Shown one piece after another: positions 59,148 to 64,000 of a DNA stretch of 64,000 nucleotides. Every line of letters begins with the position of its first letter. Within the stretch, counting starts at the first letter, position 1. Source of the stretch: Endozoicomonas sp965232255 (GTDB taxonomy: Bacteria; Pseudomonadota; Gammaproteobacteria; Pseudomonadales; Endozoicomonadaceae); contig OZ246962.1 of the NCBI GenBank assembly GCA_965232255.1, positions 3,286,001 to 3,350,000 of the forward strand, given 5' to 3'. The notes under the pieces were generated by a model. It searched no databases and was not told the origin of the DNA. It saw only the letters and a list, made by a program, of their open reading frames with translations. Position numbers and translations under genes: made by a program.

Positions 59148-61334
59148 GTGCTTGAAGAACCGCAAAAAAAAGCCATCCAGAAAGCCTACAGCGCTTTTCT
59201 GGAGAGTAACCAGTTAAAAGCCCGGTCAGGGCAGAAGCAGATGATTGCCGAGATTGCCCGGGCGCTAGGCGCGATCGACACTGACAGCGAAGGCCGACGG
59301 ATCGGTGACTCGTCAGTTACTGTGATTGAGGCAGGTACCGGCACCGGCAAGACTGTCGGCTACGTGCTGCCAGCGGTAGTCATGGCCCAGGCGGCGGATA
59401 AACGACTGGTGATTGCTACTGCCACCGTGACGCTGCAAGAGCAAGTGATCAATAAGGATCTGCCGGATATCATCGCCAAAACCGGGCTGCAGTTTTCCTA
59501 TACCCTGGCCAAAGGTCGCGGTCGCTACGCTTGCCTGAGCAAGCTCGATCGTCTGTTGCAAGAAGAGGAAGCAAGCGCCTCCTTGATGGATATGTTCGCC
59601 GACCAGGGCTTTAGCCAAGCCAACGACCAATCCGCCCGCGAACTGTATCAGAAAATGCTGGACGCTTTTTCTGCCGCCACCTGGGTCGGTGATCGGGACA
59701 GCTGGCCCGATGCTCTGGATGATGACCAATGGCGCACCATCACCACCGACCACGCCCAGTGCAGTGGCCGACGTTGCAGCTATTTTCGCAATTGTCCGTT
59801 CTATCAGGCTCGGGCAGAATTGGACGACGCTGATGTGGTAGTGGCCAATCATGACCTGGTGCTGGCCGACCTGGCTCTGGGCGGTGGTGCCATTCTGCCC
59901 GAACCTCACAATACTATTTATGTGTTTGACGAAGGCCACCATCTACCCGACAAAGCCATTGACCACTTCACCTGCCAGTCCCGGGTGCGCGGCACCGCCA
60001 GCTGGCTGGAAAAGGCCGGCCGCCATCTGCACAAAACGCTGAGCCAACAATCACTGCCAGGCACTCTTGGCGAACTGCTGGAGCGGATGCAGCCGGAGTT
60101 TGAGCGTCTGGTCAATGACTTGGGCCACAGCCGCCAGATGCTGCACAGCATGGCCCGCTTTGAGCCAAAAACGCAGTTCACTGCCCAGGGCGAAATGCAG
60201 GTTGCCTACTATCGCTTTCCCCAAGGCGTTGTGCCGGATGCCTTGCGCCAGCAAGCAGAAAAACTCAAGGCCGGTTTTAGCAAGTGCAGCAGCATGCTGG
60301 AAAAAGTAGCCAAAGCGCTGGACGAGGCCATGGACGGTAGTACTGCGGGCATTGATCGCTGGCAGGCCGAGCAGCTCTATCCTGACATCAAAGCCATGCA
60401 GGTGCGCATGGAGAGTCATTTTCAGCTGTGGCTTACCTATACCCAGCCCGACCCGGAAGGCGAGCCGCCCTGGGCACGCTGGCTAAAGTGGTCAGAAGGC
60501 CCGTTTGGTGAAGAACTGGAGGTGTTCAGTAGCCCCATTATGTCGGCCATGACGCTGTGGCAGACGCTGTGGAACCCGGCCTATGGAGCCATTGTCACCT
60601 CCGCGACCCTGGCCGCGCTGGGCAGTTTTGGTCGTTTTCGCATGCGCTCAGGCGTACCGAACGAGTCCCGCTGTGTGGTGGTACCGAGCCCGTTTTTACA
60701 CCAGCAAGCCGCTACTCTGGTGGTGCCAGCCATGACCTCTGATCCACGCAATGCCGAAGAACACACCAGCGAAATTGTTGAGCTATTACCCGCGTTGTTC
60801 GGCACTGAAGAACAACCACGCGGCGTGCTGGTGCTGTTCTCCTCCCGTCGACAGATGAAAGATGTGCACTTTGGCCTGGATGCCCAGTGGCAGGAAAAAA
60901 TACTGTTACAAGATGACTACTCTCGCCAGGAACTACTGAAACAACATCGCCAACGCATTGATAAGGGCGCGGTGAGCATTCTGTTCGGATTGGCTAGTTT
61001 GGCCGAAGGAATTGACCTGCCTGGTCACTACTGTGAGCATGTGATCATTGCCAAGATTCCCTTTGCCGTGCCCGATGATCCGGTAGAAGCCGCCCTCTCA
61101 GAGTGGCTTGAAGCCCAGGGACGCAACCCGTTTATGGAAATCACCGTACCGGATGCTGCTATTCGTCTTATACAAGCCTGTGGTCGTTTACTTCGTACGG
61201 AACAGGATCGTGGACGAATCACCATTATGGACCGACGGCTGGTGACGGCCCGCTACGGCCAGATGATCATGAACTCTTTGCCGCCATTTCAGCGAGTTAT
61301 TGAACCGGTTACGGCATCGGTTATACGACAATAG
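59148..61334 (+). CDS. dinG: ATP-dependent DNA helicase DinG
   Basis: DinG is a 5'-3' superfamily 2 helicase of the XPD/Rad3 type that unwinds R-loops and D-loops. The protein has Walker A EAGTGTGKT, DEGHH, four candidate iron-sulfur cysteines in CSGRRCSYFRNC and upstream, and C-terminal helicase motifs with GRLLRTEQDRG. The start is uncertain: I choose GTG 59148, which gives 728 residues, near the E. coli length; a GTG at 59031 would add 39 unlikely residues. In E. coli the gene is SOS-induced; I see no LexA box here, only GACAG-N6-CTGTC at 59104-59119, which has the wrong half-site order. Confidence 0.9.
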   Translation: MLEEPQKKAIQKAYSAFLESNQLKARSGQKQMIAEIARALGAIDTDSEGRRIGDSSVTVIEAGTGTGKTVGYVLPAVVMAQAADKRLVIATATVTLQEQVINKDLPDIIAKTGLQFSYTLAKGRGRYACLSKLDRLLQEEEASASLMDMFADQGFSQANDQSARELYQKMLDAFSAATWVGDRDSWPDALDDDQWRTITTDHAQCSGRRCSYFRNCPFYQARAELDDADVVVANHDLVLADLALGGGAILPEPHNTIYVFDEGHHLPDKAIDHFTCQSRVRGTASWLEKAGRHLHKTLSQQSLPGTLGELLERMQPEFERLVNDLGHSRQMLHSMARFEPKTQFTAQGEMQVAYYRFPQGVVPDALRQQAEKLKAGFSKCSSMLEKVAKALDEAMDGSTAGIDRWQAEQLYPDIKAMQVRMESHFQLWLTYTQPDPEGEPPWARWLKWSEGPFGEELEVFSSPIMSAMTLWQTLWNPAYGAIVTSATLAALGSFGRFRMRSGVPNESRCVVVPSPFLHQQAATLVVPAMTSDPRNAEEHTSEIVELLPALFGTEEQPRGVLVLFSSRRQMKDVHFGLDAQWQEKILLQDDYSRQELLKQHRQRIDKGAVSILFGLASLAEGIDLPGHYCEHVIIAKIPFAVPDDPVEAALSEWLEAQGRNPFMEITVPDAAIRLIQACGRLLRTEQDRGRITIMDRRLVTARYGQMIMNSLPPFQRVIEPVTASVIRQ

Positions 61335-61620
61335 TAGAACAACTGAACACGCCGTAACCATAAGGTTAGGAGCCGTCCGATGACTGGCGCTAGCTACCGC
61401 AGATACAGGGATATTCCCTTCTGTTGGGCCAACATATCCAGTTAGAAATACCTAGCTGAAACACCTGGAGCGCTAGCATCAACACTTCCAAACCCGGTAC
61501 AATGCACAGCTATTCGATAAGTTGTATTCTGAGCTACCTGGAACCATGCTCCCCGACGTTATAAACGACAATGGTATAATCTATGGGCGGTAGCGTCTCA
61601 ACTTTTGCGCTCTCTTTCAT
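61335..61620. other. dinG-intI intergenic region
   Basis: A 286-base convergent gap between dinG and the integrase gene. I see no gene, terminator with T-tract, or attachment site here. Confidence 0.4.
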
Positions 61621-62571
61621 TCAGCGATCTGCCGGGCTCAAAACTGCACGCCCACCCCGATTCAAAACATGCGTGTAAATCATGGTGGTATTCACATTGG
61701 CATGACCTAGAAGCTCCTGAACAGTTCTGATATCGTAACCGCGCTCAAGCAGATGCGTTGCAAAACTGTGTCGTAACGTATGACAACTGCCGTGCTTGTT
61801 CACACCAGCTGTTTTAATGGCCTGTTTCACGGCCGACTGGATACCGCGCTCGTGGATATGATGTCGACCCCGCTTTCCAGTGCGAGGGTCGATACTGATT
61901 TGTGAACTGGCGAATAGATACTGCCAAGACAGCTCTTTTGCGGCATTTGGGTATTTTCTTGCCAAAGCGCCTGGAAGATGGACAAACACTATACCTGATT
62001 TCATTGCTGCCAGATGCAATAAGCGGGTTTTATCGATGTGCTGCCAGAGACTCTCAATAGCTACTTTGGGCAGTAATGTGACACGATCTTTACCGCCCTT
62101 GCCATCGCGGACAAAAATCTCTTTTCGGTCAAAATCCACATCTTTGACTCGCAGACGGAGCGTTTCTATAAGCCGCAAACCGGCGCCGTACATTAACTGA
62201 GCAGCAAGTAACGGTGTTCCATTAAGATGAGAAAGTATCCGATCAACCTCTACCTCAGAGAAAACGACTGGCAACTTTTTCGGCTTGCGTGCATTAAGCC
62301 AATCAGAAATTGTAATTTTGTCACGACCCAACACTTTTTTATAAAGAAACACCAAAGCACTGAGAGCCTGCTGCTGCGTACTGACAGAAACGTGTTTCTT
62401 CATCACAAGATGATTGAGAAACTTGCCGATATCATCGCCCGCAAGATTCTTTGGATGCTGCATTTTATGAAACTTGATGAAGTCTTTGATCCAACTCCAA
62501 TAAGATCGCTCGGTTGAAAGGGCGTAGTTAGCGATCCTGATGGCTGTTTGAAATTGCTGTTGTAGGCGCAT
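61621..62571 (-). CDS. intI: integron integrase IntI
   Basis: The 316-residue tyrosine recombinase has the catalytic set Arg133 (GAGLRLIE), Lys in DGKGGKDR (158-161), His264 and Arg267 (CHTLRHSFATH), His290 (LLGHANVNTTM) and Tyr299 (IYTHV). The extra segment at about 202-222, with KYPNAAKELSWQYLF, is found only in integron integrases and separates IntI from XerC/XerD. It inserts and excises gene cassettes at attI and attC. All key residues are intact, so it may be active. A LexA-like site lies just upstream. Confidence 0.97.
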   Translation of the reverse strand: MRLQQQFQTAIRIANYALSTERSYWSWIKDFIKFHKMQHPKNLAGDDIGKFLNHLVMKKHVSVSTQQQALSALVFLYKKVLGRDKITISDWLNARKPKKLPVVFSEVEVDRILSHLNGTPLLAAQLMYGAGLRLIETLRLRVKDVDFDRKEIFVRDGKGGKDRVTLLPKVAIESLWQHIDKTRLLHLAAMKSGIVFVHLPGALARKYPNAAKELSWQYLFASSQISIDPRTGKRGRHHIHERGIQSAVKQAIKTAGVNKHGSCHTLRHSFATHLLERGYDIRTVQELLGHANVNTTMIYTHVLNRGGRAVLSPADR

Positions 62572-62584
62572 AACTTTCCGAACA

Positions 62585-62600
62585 CTATTATTTTGTACAG
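62585..62600 (-). promoter_or_regulatory. LexA-like box upstream of intI
   Basis: CTAT-N8-ACAG, one mismatch from the LexA consensus CTGT-N8-ACAG, ending 13 bases before the intI ATG. Many IntI genes are under SOS control through a LexA box in this position. The match is imperfect, so regulation is a suggestion. Confidence 0.45.
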
Positions 62601-62794
62601 TATTTATAGTTCGTATACGAGATTACGCAATAAACTTTATGGTCGCTCAGAGTTTCGTCCAGAGCTTCGGAGTTTGAAGCATGGGTATTTACTTAGGCGA
62701 AAAATATACAAAACATGAAATACGTAGATGTTCCTATGAGTACTTTCGTTCGTATGTCATCTGAAAGGATTGCTTTACAAGACTTGCAGAAATT

Positions 62795-62854
62795 TTCACA
62801 TATCGTGCATACAGTTACTTATGTGTAATGGTTACGTATAAGCGTCTGTTATGC
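62795..62854 (+). other. candidate attI site
   Basis: The core GTTATGC at 62848-62854 is the junction with the first cassette and matches the core at the end of the second attC (63940-63946). The sequence to its left, between intI and this core, is the expected place for attI. The left limit is arbitrary because attI sites are not conserved in sequence. Confidence 0.6.
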
Positions 62855-62858
62855 GTAG

Positions 62859-63059
62859 TTAATCAAGTTCTTTCATGCACTCGTCGCATATAGAGCCTCT
62901 GCAAAAATCATTACTTTCGGCTTCTTTAAGGGCTACAGATTTTTCAAGCTCATTTCTAAACTTGGTTCTGCATTCGTTCGAGCAAAAATGATAAACGATT
63001 CCGGTTGCTTCACTATCTTTGTTCAGCTCAAAAAGTGCGGGGGTCTCGTTTCTCTCCAT
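62859..63059 (-). CDS. 66-residue cysteine-rich cassette protein
   Basis: Unrecognised. Six cysteines in two groups, CSNEC (about residues 26-30) and CRGSICDEC (about 53-61), suggest a zinc- or metal-binding knuckle; YHFCSNECRTKF resembles TRASH-type motifs of metal sensors. A strong GAGAGGT site lies before ATG 63059. It lies in the first cassette but points toward the integrase, against the usual direction. It starts 20 bases after the stop of the next gene upstream (63080-63316), so the two are probably one operon. Confidence 0.8.
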   Translation of the reverse strand: MERNETPALFELNKDSEATGIVYHFCSNECRTKFRNELEKSVALKEAESNDFCRGSICDECMKELD

Positions 63060-63079
63060 TGTACTTACCTCTCTTTGGT

Positions 63080-63316
63080 TTAAGGCTTCCCAGTGATCGC
63101 TACATGAATAGCAGCTCCCAGGTATGTGCCTTTGTCGTAAGCATCTTGACGATCTAAGTTTTCATAGGTCATACCCATACTCAACTCGCTGCCCTGTTCT
63201 TCTCCGTCAGCAACTCCTTTATAAAAAGCCATGCTTTCAGGGGAATGCTGTTCCAGTTTCATTGCCTTGGCAAATTCATCTATCGCCTGATGAAAATCTT
63301 CAAGTTTTAATTTCAT
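63080..63316 (-). CDS. 78-residue cassette protein
   Basis: Unrecognised small, soluble, acidic, helical protein, starting MKLKLEDFHQAIDEF with AAGGAGA four bases upstream. There is no signal peptide or metal motif. It heads the two-gene minus-strand operon of cassette 1; its promoter must lie in the attC region (63317-63416). Longer frames to 63358 add residues without a ribosome site. Confidence 0.8.
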   Translation of the reverse strand: MKLKLEDFHQAIDEFAKAMKLEQHSPESMAFYKGVADGEEQGSELSMGMTYENLDRQDAYDKGTYLGAAIHVAITGKP

Positions 63317-63354
63317 TGTTGTTCTCCTTACTTTTAGTCCGTGCCACTCACTAC

Positions 63355-63416
63355 GCATAACAAATCAGTCAACCGGACACTCACTCCGTTCGTGCCGGTT
63401 ACTTCAAGCGTTAGGC
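63355..63416 (+). other. attC site 1
   Basis: The 62-bp site has GCATAAC (63355-63361) and GTTAGGC (63410-63416) as outer cores. Inside, AACCGG-A-CAC pairs with GTGCCGGTT, leaving one extra unpaired A, the extrahelical base that sets strand choice. Cleavage is expected after G63410. It ends cassette 1 (62849-63410, 562 bp). Confidence 0.92.
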
Positions 63417-63940
63417 TGCCCTAATCGAAATCAGTGCACATTCCCATTGAGAAAACTTTTGGACTTGGAGTATCAGAACGGAAAAATGGGCATCTTCCCA
63501 GGCTGGCGTGAGGGATCAGTGCCAATAAATGATCCAGACCTTGTGCAGTGCCAGCGTTAAGATTTTGCGGGTAAGCTGCCAATGAGCATCGGAGGATGTT
63601 CAGAGTGGTCGGCGAATTCAGAGTAAAGTTATGGTTCTGCGTGTGGCAGCGTAAAGCTCACGGTCTGTCATGCCGCCAATGAACTGCGATTAAAGGCTCC
63701 GCTATAAAATGTGGCGGCCTCTGGTTCACAGTGTGCGGCCAGTTGAATTGAAGTTGGTGTTTGCTGGCAATCGGCTTCAGTGGGTGCAACGCCAGCGCAG
63801 AGATTTTTTCAGTGCCAATCTGTGAGGGGATCATCGTCGTCAAGTTTTTCAGATGGGTGTTGTCGGCTGGTTTCGGAGCTGGAAGTGGCCAGCCTAACAA
63901 AAAATTACAGCGGACGCCTACGGCGCCGCTGAATTTGGCG
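63411..63940. other. cassette 2 with no convincing gene
   Basis: A 530-bp cassette between the two attC cores. A minus-strand frame (63658-63990) crosses the next attC and reads as translated attC sequence in its first third, so I do not call it. A short plus-strand frame ending at TAA near 63560 (about 35 residues, with MGIFPGWREGS) starts shortly after the attC and looks protein-like, but lacks a clear start. The cassette may be non-coding or carry a decayed gene. Confidence 0.55.
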
Positions 63941-63946
63941 TTATGC
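63892..63946 (+). other. attC site 2
   Basis: The 55-bp site has GCCTAAC (63892-63898) and GTTATGC (63940-63946) as outer cores. AAATT pairs with AATTT, and CAGCGG-A-CGCC pairs with GGCG-CCGCTG, again with one extrahelical A. Cleavage is expected after G63940. Different sequence but same fold as attC 1. Confidence 0.93.
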
Positions 63947-63949
63947 GCC

Positions 63950-64000
63950 TCAATCATCATCGAGTTCAATCTCCTGTGGTGCGCCATCATCGCTGAAGTG
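63950..64000 (-). CDS. cassette 3 gene, C-terminal end only
   Basis: The last 16 codons of a minus-strand frame, HFSDDGAPQEIELDDD then TGA at 63950-63952, begin just after the attC 2 core. The acidic tail looks natural but cannot be identified. If real, this is a third gene pointing toward the integrase. Confidence 0.5.
   Translation of the reverse strand, partial: HFSDDGAPQEIELDDD

Larger units (their letters stand above)
61621..64000 (+). mobile_element. integron: integrase, attI and start of cassette array (runs off the window)
   Basis: An integron integrase gene on the minus strand lies beside a candidate attI, two attC sites in the standard outward orientation and three cassettes (62849-63410, 63411-63940, 63941 onward). 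Its position next to dinG, without transposon genes in view, suggests a chromosomal integron. The right part is outside the window. Confidence 0.9.

Noticed and set aside
63658..63990. 110-residue minus-strand frame at the right end
   Set aside because: It runs through attC 2, and its first third is translated attC sequence, so it is very unlikely to be a gene.

Overview
The window looks like chromosomal DNA from a host-associated gammaproteobacterium. The housekeeping backbone runs in an order I associate with Pseudomonas and Oceanospirillales: fabG, fabD ... plsX, rpmF, yceD, sppA, rluC; then rne divergently; then murB, a low-molecular-weight phosphatase, kdsB, a Trm112-like gene, lpxK, exbD, exbB and comEC; and later lptG-lptF, pepA, holC and valS. 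Eukaryotic-like and very large orphan proteins lie between these core genes. Together they suggest Endozoicomonadaceae or a similar animal symbiont or pathogen. That placement is an inference; no rRNA gene is present to confirm it.

Layout. 1-1273: fabG (partial) and fabD. 1325-11600: an accessory block that separates fabD from plsX. It holds a 2429-residue Thr-rich giant, an ADP-ribosylglycohydrolase/J1-crystallin-like protein and a 245-residue orphan. 11623-15862: plsX, rpmF, yceD, sppA and rluC. 16768-19935: rne, with a structured leader and a terminator. 19988-27211: a tightly overlapping envelope and competence cluster on the minus strand. 27614-33774: a DUF2062 protein, a 101-residue orphan, gcvT, a YjiH-type membrane protein, a secreted 475-residue orphan and an RDD protein. 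33757-42443: lptG, lptF, pepA, holC and valS, with a possible death-domain protein inserted between holC and valS. 42539-50186: a RING plus TRAF-type zinc-finger protein, then one unknown gene broken by an IS4-family element (perfect 9-bp target duplication) and by an IS200/IS605-type element beside an IS630 fragment, then an ISAs1 scar. 50187-61334: an AT-rich orphan, dbpA, a Ser-rich orphan, a hybrid histidine kinase, yqhA, ychJ and dinG. 61621-64000: an integron integrase with attI and the first cassettes of an array that runs off the window.

How the genes fit together. The core genes cover fatty-acid and phospholipid initiation (fabD, fabG, plsX), LPS supply and export (kdsB, lpxK, lptF, lptG), peptidoglycan (murB), and RNA and ribosome work (rne, rluC, dbpA, rpmF). 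The accessory genes look like host-interaction proteins. The strongest unusual signals are the TRAF-like RING protein, the mucin-like giant protein, and the integron whose readable cassette genes point back toward the integrase.
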